NCBI RefSeq assembly: GCF_026262505.1
Contig: NC_067206.1
Coordinates: forward strand, 5,360,879 to 5,424,878
Direction of reading: 5' to 3'
Length of the DNA: 64,000 nucleotides
From: Trichomonas vaginalis G3
Lineage: Eukaryota; Parabasalia; Trichomonadida; Trichomonadidae
The notes under the pieces were generated by a model. It did not search any database. It saw nothing but the letters and a program-made list of their open reading frames with translations, and was not told the DNA's origin. The stretch's first letter is position 1. Each line of letters begins with the position of its first letter. Below, piece by piece: positions 37,697 to 47,402 of the stretch. A program made the position numbers and the translations under genes.

Positions 37697-38791
37697 ACTG
37701 ATGAATGAATTAAAATTCACTTCAACCAACCATTGTAAACTATTTAATTTTTTGAGTTATATTATTTTTTGTGATCCCCAAATTGAGTACATTTTATCTA
37801 TTGAATGGCTATCTCACATCATAGATTATTTTAAATGCTTATACATTATAGGTCAACTTCATATTTTTTTTTGGGAAAATTTTATCCTAAATTAGCCGAC
37901 CAAGTTTTCGGAATTGGAGAAAATTACCGATAATAATGATCCCTAGAGAGTTTTAAAAAGAAAACCTTATTTGATCTTGGTAAACACAGATAGTAATAAA
38001 GGAAATTAATAACGATTCAGAAAATCAAACAAAGTGATTTTGAATTTTGAGAAATATTTGAATATTTAGATGAAACCCACATCACAATAGAAAATTGTTG
38101 CATTATCTACTATTAAAAAGAAAATCCAACCCCTAAGAATTGGACATCTGAGACAAGAAATTTAATTTCAATCAATATCTATAATCTGTAAATCAAATAA
38201 TTAAAATAAATTAGAGACTTTAACTACAAAAATCAAATATATTGAATAAATATTTTTAAATTTAAATGACTGGATTGCCAGAATGACCTCAGAAATGCCA
38301 CATCTACATCCTTAAAATAGTAAATTATCATAACAAATTTTATTAAATAAATTAGAAATAAATATGAGAGACTTTAGAATCCTTCCATTTAAACTACTAA
38401 ATTATAAAAATGGAATCGAATACTCGTAAGGACCCCGAAATTTTGGTGTTCCAGATTTGTTATATCACAATAAAGAGTTTATTGCAATCAGGTTAGTAAT
38501 GAACAAATTTCAAATCCCAAAAAATTCTATTTGATCTAATCTAAATTCTATTATGTCTGCAATGTGCATCAACTAGAGCTGCGTTGTGGTTAATGGAAAT
38601 TTTTGACACCAAAATTCAAAAATAAAATTCAGACCTGACTTTGTCAATTTTTAATCTGGATGAAGGATAAATTTTGGGAAAAAATTGAATAGATTCTCAA
38701 ATATAAATACATTTAAAAGAAAAGAAAATATATTTCTAAGTGTTATCATCAATTTGTTTCTAAATTTGAATGTTTCAATAGTATTCAATTT
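37697..38791. other. Intergenic, nothing recognised
   Basis: About 1.1 kb of AT-rich DNA between the divergent peroxiredoxin and 38804 genes. A 64-codon plus frame at 37701-37895 is hydrophobic and unsupported. No repeats with clear ends were seen. Confidence 0.45.
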
Positions 38792-38798
38792 TCATTAT
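38792..38798 (+). promoter_or_regulatory. Initiator TCATTAT before the gene at 38804
   Basis: TCATTAT with A+1 at 38794, ten bases before the ATG at 38804. It supports 38804 over the in-frame non-ATG codons just upstream. Confidence 0.65.
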
Positions 38799-38803
38799 TG
38801 TTC

Positions 38804-39307
38804 ATGACTTCAACAGATTACCGACAGCAATTGCAGCGGCTTTCACAGGAATTGCAACAGGCATTCATAAAAGACATTGAAAAAGGTCGTTCCATCTTTG
38901 CAGAATTATTAAATATTCACACCGTCATTACAGGTAAAAAATTAGATTCAGATAGGGAGAAACTTGTTAATAAGTATGTTAATAAAAAGAATGTCGATCT
39001 CGAATTACTTGAAAAGCAGGTTGGTGTTTTCGATTGGAAAAAATCAAATTCTTATAAGAAATTCTGTGAAAGATTTCCGAATCAAAAAGTACACCAGGAT
39101 GTAATGATATCTATAGTCAACTTAATGGAAAAATTTTACATAAACAATCCGAATGACCCTGAATTTCATCCAAATTATTCAGTTAGTCCCAGGCAAGCAG
39201 AGAAATTCAAAAATGCTAGATATAAATTCTTTGATAATAATATTGAATTATTCTCACATCTCATGGAAGACAAAAATTTCAAATTTGAATACATTAAAAA
39301 TAAATAA
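38804..39307 (+). CDS. Hypothetical helical protein (167 aa)
   Basis: An intact 167-aa frame starting MTSTDYRQQLQRLSQELQQA. It is largely helical and charged (DREKLVNKYVNKKNVDLELLEK), with FDWKKSNSYKKFCERFPNQKVH in the middle and a Pro/Asn-rich loop (NNPNDPEFHPNYSVSPRQ). No signal peptide or membrane segment. No family recognised. The initiator and clean frame support it as a real gene. Confidence 0.6.
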   Translation: MTSTDYRQQLQRLSQELQQAFIKDIEKGRSIFAELLNIHTVITGKKLDSDREKLVNKYVNKKNVDLELLEKQVGVFDWKKSNSYKKFCERFPNQKVHQDVMISIVNLMEKFYINNPNDPEFHPNYSVSPRQAEKFKNARYKFFDNNIELFSHLMEDKNFKFEYIKNK

Positions 39308-40812
39308 CGACTCATGTTTTTTAATCAAAATGTTGATCTGATTTTGTATTAAAAACTTTGCTTTTAACGTTTCTTTTTTTTTTTGAATAACTTATGTCAG
39401 ATTAAAAATATATAAGTTTTATATATATTAGCTTTAAGGAATTATATTTTGATTGATTGAAATGTCCCAGGACAATTTCTCAGATCGTCAATTTTAATTG
39501 GAACAAGAAGAGAGAGAAGAAGACAGAGACATAAAGAAATCAAATGGAAAACTCGATGCTGTTCAAGGGAAAACTTAGATTCGAAAGCAAAAATTTAAAT
39601 TTGTCAAACTCATTACTGAAGACTATCATTTAACAGCGGCCAATGTAGTGATGCCGATTTGGAAGATAATCCAAGATTTTCCAAAATCTAAAAAATGATA
39701 TTTTCCTTGGCAATTATTTTCTTGATTTTTTCATTTTCAAATTTTTTTTGGAATTTTTTATCTATCAAAACATCAGATCTTAATCGACGAAAACCTTTGT
39801 TTTTAGCTATTTAATCTATAGGCACCAAACACAGGTATTCCGGGAAAATGCAACTTGTAACTTTCACAAATCTCCGGAAGTAATTTTGAATGAATTCGGA
39901 AGAAATTGAGAGATGAGGAAGGAAAAAAGGAAGGAAATAAAAAATTAAAATCTTATAATTTAGTTCCTTACATGATTATATGCAAACTTCCTTCAACGAA
40001 AAAAATTTGTAAAAGGTTTTTTCTCAAATAAAAAATACGTTTGGATTACTTTTATATATAAATTTGAATAAAAATCATGTAACAAGCAAATCATATTTTC
40101 CAGGAAAATAAAAAATTGAATACTCGATAGGATTTTTCTTGGTCGGAAGTTGTTCTTTCATCTTAAACATATGCAAAACTTTATCTATCAATGCAATGGA
40201 ATGACATACAACATGTTTGACTATTTATATATCAAACTTATTCAATGCACAATCGTTTGTTAAATCATTATTGGAACTAAGTCTCGTTCATTACGCTTCT
40301 GCGTATTGGAAAATGCATAAAATTACATAGATCGGCAATACCATAACTATGGTACAATGATTCCTGCTTGTTAGCCTTTCAGATAAAAAAAAATCTTTAT
40401 TTTACGATTGAACTAGTATCATTCTGATTAATTATCCAAATATGTTACAGATGTATTCCTTTTTATTCACTATTTTATAGAATTTTACATCCGAGATCAA
40501 TTTCAATAATAAAGCGCATCAATTCGGCTATATACTTATTCAGATCCTGCTATATTTACTCTTGTGTTTGAATAAACATAATTTTTATTTTACATCATAT
40601 CTTCCTGAAAATCTTCCCAAACTTAAATAATTTACTTCCGAAATTGAAATTAACTTCCAAATCGGCATCACTAGCCAATGAAATTTTATTCATTCTTGGC
40701 TTTGAAAGTAAATTAAAAAAGATTTATAATTTCGATAATAAATTATTAAAAATTCTCGATATTCATTCAAAAAAATATAATTTACATATCAATTATAGAT
40801 AATAGCCCAGAA
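39308..40812. other. Intergenic with one coding relic
   Basis: About 1.5 kb, AT-rich. It contains the relic at 39462-39698; beyond it nothing was recognised up to the ankyrin pseudogene. Confidence 0.45.
39462..39698 (+). pseudogene. Small decayed gene with in-frame stops
   Basis: From an ATG at 39462 one frame runs 78 codons to a TGA at 39696 with protein-like content (LEQEEREEDRDIKKSNGKL, FKFVKLITEDYHLTAANVV, MPIWKIIQDFPKSKK). It is interrupted by TAA after SDRQF and TAG after VQGKT. It looks like a small gene killed by two stop codons. No family recognised. Confidence 0.35.
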
Positions 40813-41670
40813 ATGTTCATCTCATTGACTCAAAGAGATGAATTTCATAAAATCAAAGACTTCATAGCGATTTATATCCAGATTCTTACTCAAGAAGGAT
40901 TTCTGTTGTAACTACGGAAGAGTTGATTATTTCAAGTTTTAAAGAACGAAATTTAACTCAGAGATAACTAAAGAATGTCTGCAATTATCATTTTTATGAG
41001 GAAATCCAGAGATCATGAGTGAATGTTTGAAATCTCAAAAACCAGATTACAAATGCATGAAATATGAAATTATTTCACACAACATTGATTTTATTACATT
41101 CTTGATGAACAAATTCAATGTTGAAATCATTTTATAAGATTGTTGTAATATTGAAACTTTTTTAGTTTATTTCGATCAAACTAATGATTTTAATGAATAT
41201 TTTGTTTATTTCGCAGTGTTCAATATTCCATTATTTTGTGAATATATACTTTCATTTGGTTCAGATATCAATGCAAAAGATAGATATAGAAATACCACTC
41301 TTCATTATGCAACTATGAAAAATAGGAAAGAAATGATCGATCTTCTTCTTTCACATGGCGCAAATATCAGTGAAAATGATGGATATAGATTAATTCTCAT
41401 TCATTGTGCAGCATGGTATAATTCTAAAGAAATAGCCGAGCTACTTATATCACACGACGCTAATATCAATGAAAAAGATGAAGATGGAGAAACAGCTCTT
41501 CATAAGGCAACATATTGTAATAATATAGAAATAACTGAGCTTCTTATTTTACATATTGCAAAAATCAAAGAAAAAGATAAATAAGAAGAAACATTCCTTC
41601 GTCTTGCAGTAATTTCCGGTAGTAAAGAAATAATTGAACCTCTTTTTTTTCAGAGGTTTGGGTGGTGTAA
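40813..41670 (+). pseudogene. DUF3447/ankyrin gene, heavily decayed
   Basis: Family landmarks appear in changing frames: GNPEIMSECLKSQKPDYKCM, EIISHNIDFITFLMNKFNVE, ETFLVYFDQTNDFNEYF, then an open stretch (41216-41583) with ankyrin repeats NTTLHYATMKNRKEMIDLLLSHGANI and TALHKATYCNNIEITELLI. A TAA at 41582 cuts it; one more repeat (FLRLAVISGSKEIIEPLFF) follows in frame. Several stops and frame changes lie in the first half. Same family as the loci at 7997, 52250 and 53711, and on the opposite strand from those. Confidence 0.75.
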
Positions 41671-41672
41671 CA

Positions 41673-41784
41673 CATACTAAAGAAACCAGATATCCTCATG
41701 TTCGAATTCCGCCTGGAAAACTTTTTAATTTTTTATTCACATCAAAATAAAAACATAAAGTTGACTCATACTAAAGAAACCAGA
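41673..41784. repeat. 18-bp direct repeat pair
   Basis: CATACTAAAGAAACCAGA occurs at 41673-41690 and at 41767-41784, with 76 bases between. It lies where the ankyrin relic meets the BspA-like fragment and may be the trace of a rearrangement joining the two. Confidence 0.6.
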
Positions 41785-43014
41785 AGAAACTCTATTCACG
41801 CAACTTAATTTGCAAATTGGCGATGGAAATACTGTCGGAAGTGGAGTTCTTGCTGGTAGACAACTATCTAAAGTTTTTAATAGATCTTCTCTTCCAAAAC
41901 AAGAACTATAAGCATAGTTTGTGTTCACTTTAATAACGCCTGTAGTTGTGATTACAGTATCAAATTTTATCAATCCACAATATTCAATTGATAAAATTGT
42001 AACTTGCTTAAAACCATCATTTGCAATTGATCTAATAGAAGGAGGAATAATTAATTTCTGTATTGTGCATGAAAAGAATGAGTAGCTTCTAATAGATTGA
42101 AGAGTATCAGGCAAAGTTAATGTTTGCAATTTGGTGCATCTCGATACAAAATCCTTTGGAAGAACGGTAATCAAACTTTTTGATATGTCAAGATTTATCA
42201 AATTATCACAATCACTGAAAATCCAAGTTGGAAATACTCTTATCGGTAAATCTAATGTAAAATTTTCAAAATTACAACCAGAAAAGCCTCCCCAAGTAGA
42301 AATCTTTTCAACATAAGGGAGAATAGGAGTATTTCCATTTGCTGGATATAAAATTAAAGTTTTATAATCACTTGTATATGCGACTCTATTATAAATAACA
42401 ATATTTTCATTCTCACTAATCAATAAATCTAAATGCTTGTTGATTAATAATGGGTAATCTTGTTCAACTAGGAATTCTTTTTTGAAAGTGAAGTTTCTGA
42501 ACTGACATGAATAGAACATTCTATTTGGAATCACTTCGAATCCTTGTGGATAAATTATTCTCTCTAAAGCAGAATTTATAAAAATTAATATCCCGCTAAA
42601 TGTTTTACATTTGGAGTTTGAGAAATCAGCAAATACCACTTTGGAACTAGAAAATGCTCTATCTCCAATATCTATTAGTTGAGTTCCAGTGCTAATACTT
42701 TTAATTTCACTTGAATCAAAAGCTTGCGAATTAATATATTTGATTGAATCTGGCAGCGTGATGCTTGATAATTTACAAAAATAGAATGAAAAGTTATTGA
42801 TGACAGTGATATATTTTCCATTGATTTGTGATAAAACAATTTCACCGGTATAGTTTTGAGGAATTGCGGAATTGGTACCATTTCCGATCCAAACACCATC
42901 AGGTTGATCAAGATATGTGATAAGTATATCATTATAAGAAAAACTTATTGTATTGTTATCTTTTTTTTCATTTTCTGGCAGAACCTTATGTATATGTATT
43001 CTTAATTGTAATTC
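41737..43014 (-). pseudogene. BspA-like leucine-rich-repeat (LRR_5/TpLRR) gene fragment, 5' truncated
   Basis: A single open frame of 425 codons on the minus strand without ATG at its head: a TAA at 43015-43017 closes it and the first Met is deep inside. Repeats of the TpLRR type are clear: KLSSITLPDSIKYINSQAFDS, LQTLTLPDTLQSIRSYSFFS, IQKLIIPPSIRSIANDGF, YPQGFEVIPNRMFYS. The usual start with signal peptide and the C-terminal membrane anchor are missing. Intact family members are surface proteins thought to bind host tissue or bacteria. Probably a decayed or translocated piece, though its open frame suggests recent loss. An A8 run near 42962-42969 may hide a frame change near the start. Confidence 0.75.
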
Positions 43015-43017
43015 TTA

Positions 43018-43530
43018 TGGGAAATAGCAATTATTAAGAGCATTATGTGTTGTGTTAACTGCTCAATGAAAGCTAAACTGTAAAAATTGATTATTCAAGA
43101 TATTTCTTTGAGGATTTGATACCAAACAACGAAACTTTATTTTTTTCACCTATTGTGAATTGTCTCATATCATTCCCAATGTTTAATTTTGAGAATTTTA
43201 GAAATTAAATTTGAAAATTGAGATGATATTTCATTTCAACAAAGATATCACTAATATCGTACATTTATTAATTGCAAAATCGTTTTTATTATCATTTCAA
43301 AATTTCAAAAATATAATCAAATTTTATTAAGCTTTTCTTTCACATGGTGATTACTTATGACAAGGTTATTGCAAACAAGTGTTCATTTCGTTCTATCGTA
43401 TACTTGGTCATTGAGGAATTCTTTGAAACCAAAATAATTTTACTAAAAATTGAACTAGTGAATCAGTAGCATACAATAGTACTTTCCATTTTATATTTCA
43501 ATAGCTCTTTTCCCAAAATTTTTGACAAAA
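43018..43530. other. Intergenic, nothing recognised
   Basis: About 510 bases, AT-rich, between the BspA-like fragment and CIAO1. TTTCAATAG near 43496 is only a weak initiator-like motif. No other feature. Confidence 0.45.
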
Positions 43531-44451
43531 ATGAAAGTCTCGACCATCGATGAAAGAGAAGGCTTCATTTTTGATGTCTGTTGGCATCCATCAGGAAATT
43601 ACATAGCTGTTTCAGGTGCTGATGGCAAGCTGAAGATTTTTGAACAAAAAGAAAATAATTTCGTTGAAATTGTTTGCAAGCAACGAGAAAGAGCAGCTAG
43701 AAGAGCACAATTCTCACCAGATGGAACTAAAATTGTTGTTGCTGGATTTGATGAACATGCAATTGTTTACAGCTTTGATCCAAAGTTGGATGGTGTACTT
43801 TCAGAAGAAGCTACACTCAGTGGACAGGATGCTGAGATTAAAACAGCAAGATGGTCTCCAAAAGCAGACTTAATCGTAACAGCAAGTAGAGATAAATCAG
43901 TTTGGGTTTGGGATACAGAAGAATACGATTTCATTGCAGTACATAGCGAACATACAGCCGATGTAAAGGATGCTATGTTCTCTCCCGACGGAAAATTCAT
44001 TGTTTCCGTTTCATTTGATGAAAAAGTTAAAGTTTGGGAAGCTAAAGAAGAATTAGGTTCATTACAGACATTCTCTCATCATCAAGGTACAGTTTGGAGC
44101 TTAGCATTCAATCCAAATAACGGCAATTTCATTACTTTAGGTGAAGATGGAAAAATTATTTTATATAAATTAGACAAGGGATCATACCAGATTGCTGCAG
44201 AACTACAACTCCAAGGAGATCTCGAATCTCTTTATACAGCCTACTATCTTGACGGCCAATGGTTTGTTGGCGGCAGTCAAACGAAGATCTTTGTTGTTGC
44301 CGAGGATCTTTCGAAGATTAACCGCACAATTCCGATTGACCAGATGGGAGACATCAATTGCATTGCAGCAAAACCAGGATTCCCCAACCTCGTTGCTGTA
44401 GGCAATGATGATGGTACTGTTTCTCTCTTCGATATAGAAAAATCAAAATAA
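43531..44451 (+). CDS. CIAO1: CIAO1/Cia1, cytosolic iron-sulfur assembly WD40 protein
   Basis: A 306-aa protein from the ATG at 43531 (the open frame begins a few codons earlier at a TTG). It forms a seven-bladed WD40 propeller: VCWHPSGNYIAVSGADGKLKIF, AQFSPDGTKIVVAGFDEHA, ARWSPKADLIVTASRDKSVWVWD, AMFSPDGKFIVSVSFDEKVKVWE, TVWSLAFNP. The blade with ASRDKSVWVWDTEEYDFIAVHSEHTADVKD is the closest match to CIAO1/Cia1. Cia1 belongs to the CIA targeting complex that hands Fe-S clusters to cytosolic and nuclear proteins; in trichomonads it would work downstream of the hydrogenosome. Intact; length typical. Confidence 0.85.
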   Translation: MKVSTIDEREGFIFDVCWHPSGNYIAVSGADGKLKIFEQKENNFVEIVCKQRERAARRAQFSPDGTKIVVAGFDEHAIVYSFDPKLDGVLSEEATLSGQDAEIKTARWSPKADLIVTASRDKSVWVWDTEEYDFIAVHSEHTADVKDAMFSPDGKFIVSVSFDEKVKVWEAKEELGSLQTFSHHQGTVWSLAFNPNNGNFITLGEDGKIILYKLDKGSYQIAAELQLQGDLESLYTAYYLDGQWFVGGSQTKIFVVAEDLSKINRTIPIDQMGDINCIAAKPGFPNLVAVGNDDGTVSLFDIEKSK

Positions 44452-44604
44452 AGTATTAAAATAGTAATCATTTCTTATTTTTTTTTATATCAAATTTCTT
44501 TCAAAAAAACTTCAAAAATATATAGAAATTTCAAAATCTCGTGTTCAAATCCTCAGAAAAATTATGAGCAAAGTATTAATTTTGTGAATTGAATATTAAT
44601 TTTC

Positions 44605-44750
44605 CTGTTTATTTATGAAAATGAGACATTAAAACATTATAGATTTAATGAATATGAGTTCATGACTGAAGAGGTGTCCCTAAAAACACTATATTTATTA
44701 AAAATATTTCAGGAATATCAATTTATAAAGGTTTATGATATAAAAATATA
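44605..44750 (+). pseudogene. Short coding relic
   Basis: About 48 open codons (FLFIYENETLKHYRFNEYEF, MTEEVSLKTLYLLKIFQEYQ) end in TAA. The content is protein-like and resembles helical N-termini of trichomonad ankyrin proteins, but no start or continuation is seen. Weak. Confidence 0.25.
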
Positions 44751-44866
44751 AAGTCCTCCGTGAATGATACAATATTTAACTAATATTCTCTTTGGAATAA
44801 GAAAAAACAAGAAATACAAAATTTTATTAAAAAATTTTTGTGAAAAATTTACAAACAAACCAATTT

Positions 44867-45739
44867 TTAATTAACACCTAAGACGTAATCTTCTGGTTCT
44901 GTAAAATCATCGGAAGAATCAGTAATAAAGTTTCCAATAACAACTTTAAACCTCGATGTCTTTGATTTTTGCTGCCTTTGGGAGTTCTTGACCTTAGTAT
45001 CCAAGTAATTATTGTAAATATCTTTGCATTCTTGAATATTATCGTTAAATTCGACGTTTTGCATCTCCGTCATGAGTTTACATTCCTCATCATATGATCT
45101 TGGAGGCCATTCAGGGTGTTTAATTGATTTTGATTCAACTGGAATGTAACTTTGCAAAAATTGCTTTGAAATCGATTCCGTGAGGCTATCTTCATGTAAA
45201 TCATAGATGTAAATATATGAGCTTGGACTTGAAATTCGAATTTCTTTACCCTGTTTGTAGTTTTTCTGAATCTTTTCTAGTTGTGAGTGAGAAAATAGTA
45301 TTCTTTGCGTTGCTTCGTGTGTAACATCTGTGGAAGCATCAGCAGAACCAGTAGGCAAATCTTCAGGAGGAACAACAGAAAATCCAGGAGTTTTGATTTC
45401 AACTTTTGGAGCATTGATTGGTTGCTTTGGTGGCTTTGTAACAGGATCTTTTGGAACGCTAATTGCTTGCGTTTTAATTGGAGCCAAAGAATTCGGAAAT
45501 GCATTTGAAGGAATTCGAATTGAAGAATTAAATCCTTTGAGTACATTTACGGCTACTGTAACTTTTTGTAATGGTTCAAATATATCAAATGGCTTTGGAG
45601 CCTCCAAACCATTAAATTCACTTAATAATTGACTTGCTTCAGCCTTTTTTCTTTGTAACGCAGCTAACCTAATCTTAATATACTTTTCCTTTGACCTTTG
45701 TTCTTGTTCAAATGTAGGAAAATGATAGATACAATTCAT
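44867..45739 (-). CDS. Hypothetical protein with Pro-rich centre (290 aa)
   Basis: An intact 290-aa frame. Residues 10-45 are helical and basic (EQEQRSKEKYIKIRLAALQR). The centre (about 85-130) is Pro/Lys/Thr-rich and likely disordered (VTKPPKQPINAPKVEIKTPG). The C-terminal half has a structured part (QLEKIQKNYKQGKEIRI, SSYIYIYDLHEDSLTESISK, HPEWPPRSYDEECKLMTEMQ) and an acidic end (DSSDDFTEPEDYVLG). No signal peptide or membrane span. No family recognised. Confidence 0.7.
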   Translation of the reverse strand: MNCIYHFPTFEQEQRSKEKYIKIRLAALQRKKAEASQLLSEFNGLEAPKPFDIFEPLQKVTVAVNVLKGFNSSIRIPSNAFPNSLAPIKTQAISVPKDPVTKPPKQPINAPKVEIKTPGFSVVPPEDLPTGSADASTDVTHEATQRILFSHSQLEKIQKNYKQGKEIRISSPSSYIYIYDLHEDSLTESISKQFLQSYIPVESKSIKHPEWPPRSYDEECKLMTEMQNVEFNDNIQECKDIYNNYLDTKVKNSQRQQKSKTSRFKVVIGNFITDSSDDFTEPEDYVLGVN

Positions 45740-46008
45740 TTCACTGTCACTTTTTCAAAACAAAAAATATAAAATTTGAAGATTTCGCTATTAAAATCGA
45801 ATTTAACTATAATTTTGATGATACATTATTCAAAAACGAAAAAATTTAGTTCATTCAGATCAATTTTATGCGAAATTCGAAAAATTTCTAAAATATAATC
45901 TGAGCCATATGAAAATGATCACTAAACTAAAAAATCCTAGATATCAAAACTTATTTTGGAGAAAATATTTACTGGTATGGAATAGTCTTAAGTAGCTAGA
46001 TTGAGTAT

Positions 46009-46623
46009 TTAGCAGCATGATTGTTTCTTTGGTGAAACAGTGTTTGTATTGAGAGCACCAGCCTCTGATGCTGGCTTTGGTGTAACGAGCTTGCCTTCCT
46101 TTTCCTTTCTAATGATACCTTCACCAAGGCGAGCGAAAGCCTCCTTAACACCAGTGCCATCCTTAGCGGATGTTTCGATTCTTGTAAGGCCATAACGCTG
46201 AGCGAAAGCATCAGCTTCTGCTTCATCGATCTGACGATCGTCTGTAAGATCTGATTTGTTGCCAATAAGGACGATGCAAGCATTTGGAGCAGCAAGAGCG
46301 TTAAGGTCGTTCAACCATGTGTTAAGCTCTTCGAAGGAAGCACGGCTTGTAATATCGTAAACAAGAATAGCACCGACAGCGTTCCTGAAGTAAGCCTTGG
46401 AAACGGAGCGGAAACGTTCCTGACCGGCTGTATCCCAAATTTGAAGCTTGATGTTATCACCATCAGCTGTTAATGAGTATGTCTTGAATTCGACACCGAT
46501 TGTTGGCTGGCCTTCTTCGTTGAATTTTCCGTCAATAAGTTGGCGAACAACAGCTGTTTTGCCGACACCAGATGAACCGACGACAACAACTTTGAAGGAG
46601 TTTGTGGTAGAATCTGCACTCAT
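46009..46623 (-). CDS. Rab-family small GTPase
   Basis: A 204-aa GTPase with all five G boxes: GSSGVGKT (G1), the Rab switch I PTIGVEFKTYSL, WDTAGQERFRSVSKAYFRNAVGAILVYD (G3 and Rab family motifs), GNKSD (G4), TSAKDG (G5). It ends in QSCC, a double-geranylgeranylation site that anchors it to membranes. The switch region is nearest to the Rab4/14/2 and Rab11 group, but the exact subfamily cannot be fixed by eye. It regulates vesicle traffic. Intact; codons are biased as in highly expressed genes; an initiator lies at 46633-46639. Confidence 0.93.
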   Translation of the reverse strand: MSADSTTNSFKVVVVGSSGVGKTAVVRQLIDGKFNEEGQPTIGVEFKTYSLTADGDNIKLQIWDTAGQERFRSVSKAYFRNAVGAILVYDITSRASFEELNTWLNDLNALAAPNACIVLIGNKSDLTDDRQIDEAEADAFAQRYGLTRIETSAKDGTGVKEAFARLGEGIIRKEKEGKLVTPKPASEAGALNTNTVSPKKQSCC

Positions 46624-46632
46624 TTATAAATA

Positions 46633-46639
46633 AAAGTGA
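46633..46639 (-). promoter_or_regulatory. Initiator TCACTTT of the Rab gene
   Basis: Minus-strand TCACTTT, A+1 at 46637, 14 bases before the ATG at 46623. A full match to the trichomonad initiator. Confidence 0.72.
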
Positions 46640-47109
46640 CATAAAACCATCGGTTAGATATGAACTCATTTTATATTTATTGGAGAGGGAAAATAAAGTT
46701 CATATTACTGAATTTAAACTTGACAGGCAGAAGAAGAAAAAGTGGGAAATAAGATTGACCCGAAAATTCTCGTCAAATTAGACATAGTCACTTAAATATT
46801 ACTCATAAAAATAGCATTTTAAAACATTTTGCTTATCAAAAATACAACCTTATGAATTCTTTTAATATGGCTGGATATATTAACTTCAAATACTTGAATT
46901 ATCTGATACGTAGATAATATTTGTACTAGATGCATGCAAATTATGCAAAAATTCATCAATAATTGAATAAAATCCAATTTTTTTCGAGAAATATTAAAAC
47001 TATCAATGATAATATATTGATTTAATAGAAGAAAACAATCTCTATGAGTAATGAAATACTATTAATGTATCAATCATAAATACAATACTGGAATTCAATG
47101 AATTTCAGA
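46640..47109. other. Intergenic, nothing recognised
   Basis: About 470 AT-rich bases upstream of the Rab gene and downstream of the MGNCC gene. No gene, RNA or repeat recognised. Confidence 0.45.
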
Positions 47110-47343
47110 TCAGGCCATGTTTGAATCATCGCTATTTATTTCTCCAGGATTATAATAAACTGCGTCTGGATCAGAATCATCATTGATCTGTTCGAATCCA
47201 GGGAATTTCTTGATATCATCATTAGATTTTTTGTTTTCAGGAACAATAATTGGTTTACCAAAAGCTTCTGGCTTACGTATGTCACCTGGAGCATACATAT
47301 TAAATACATCTTTTACACAATCTTCTGAACAACAATTACCCAT
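47110..47343 (-). CDS. Small MGNCC lipid-anchored protein (77 aa)
   Basis: A 77-aa frame starting MGNCCSEDCVKDVF. Gly2 in the MGNxx(S/C) context is a likely N-myristoylation site and Cys4/Cys5 are likely palmitoylated, so the protein should sit on the inner face of a membrane. The rest is acidic, Pro/Asp-rich and probably unfolded (FPGFEQINDDSDPDAVYYNP). It has no known domain; it may be a small adaptor or signalling peptide. Its start is only 59 bases from the start of the divergent gene at 47403. Confidence 0.65.
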   Translation of the reverse strand: MGNCCSEDCVKDVFNMYAPGDIRKPEAFGKPIIVPENKKSNDDIKKFPGFEQINDDSDPDAVYYNPGEINSDDSNMA

Positions 47344-47402
47344 TTTATTTATTATTTTTTTGACATGTAAAATAATGCACGTTTAATTATATCACAAATT
47401 TT
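47344..47402. promoter_or_regulatory. Divergent promoter region, 59 bp
   Basis: It serves two genes. On the plus strand TCACAAA (A+1 at 47394) lies nine bases before the ATG at 47403. On the minus strand GTCAAAAAA (A+1 at 47361) lies 18 bases before the ATG at 47343, a weaker match because C/T is missing at +2. The compact gap suggests joint control of the MGNCC protein and the coiled-coil protein. Confidence 0.55.

Noticed and set aside
42675-42932. Minus frame of 85 codons beside the BspA-like fragment.
   Set aside because: It is out of frame with the LRR reading, which is itself open through this part and shows LPDSIKYINSQAF repeats.
44521-44560. GTGTTCAAATCCTC as a tRNA B-box.
   Set aside because: No A-box, acceptor or anticodon arm could be built around it.
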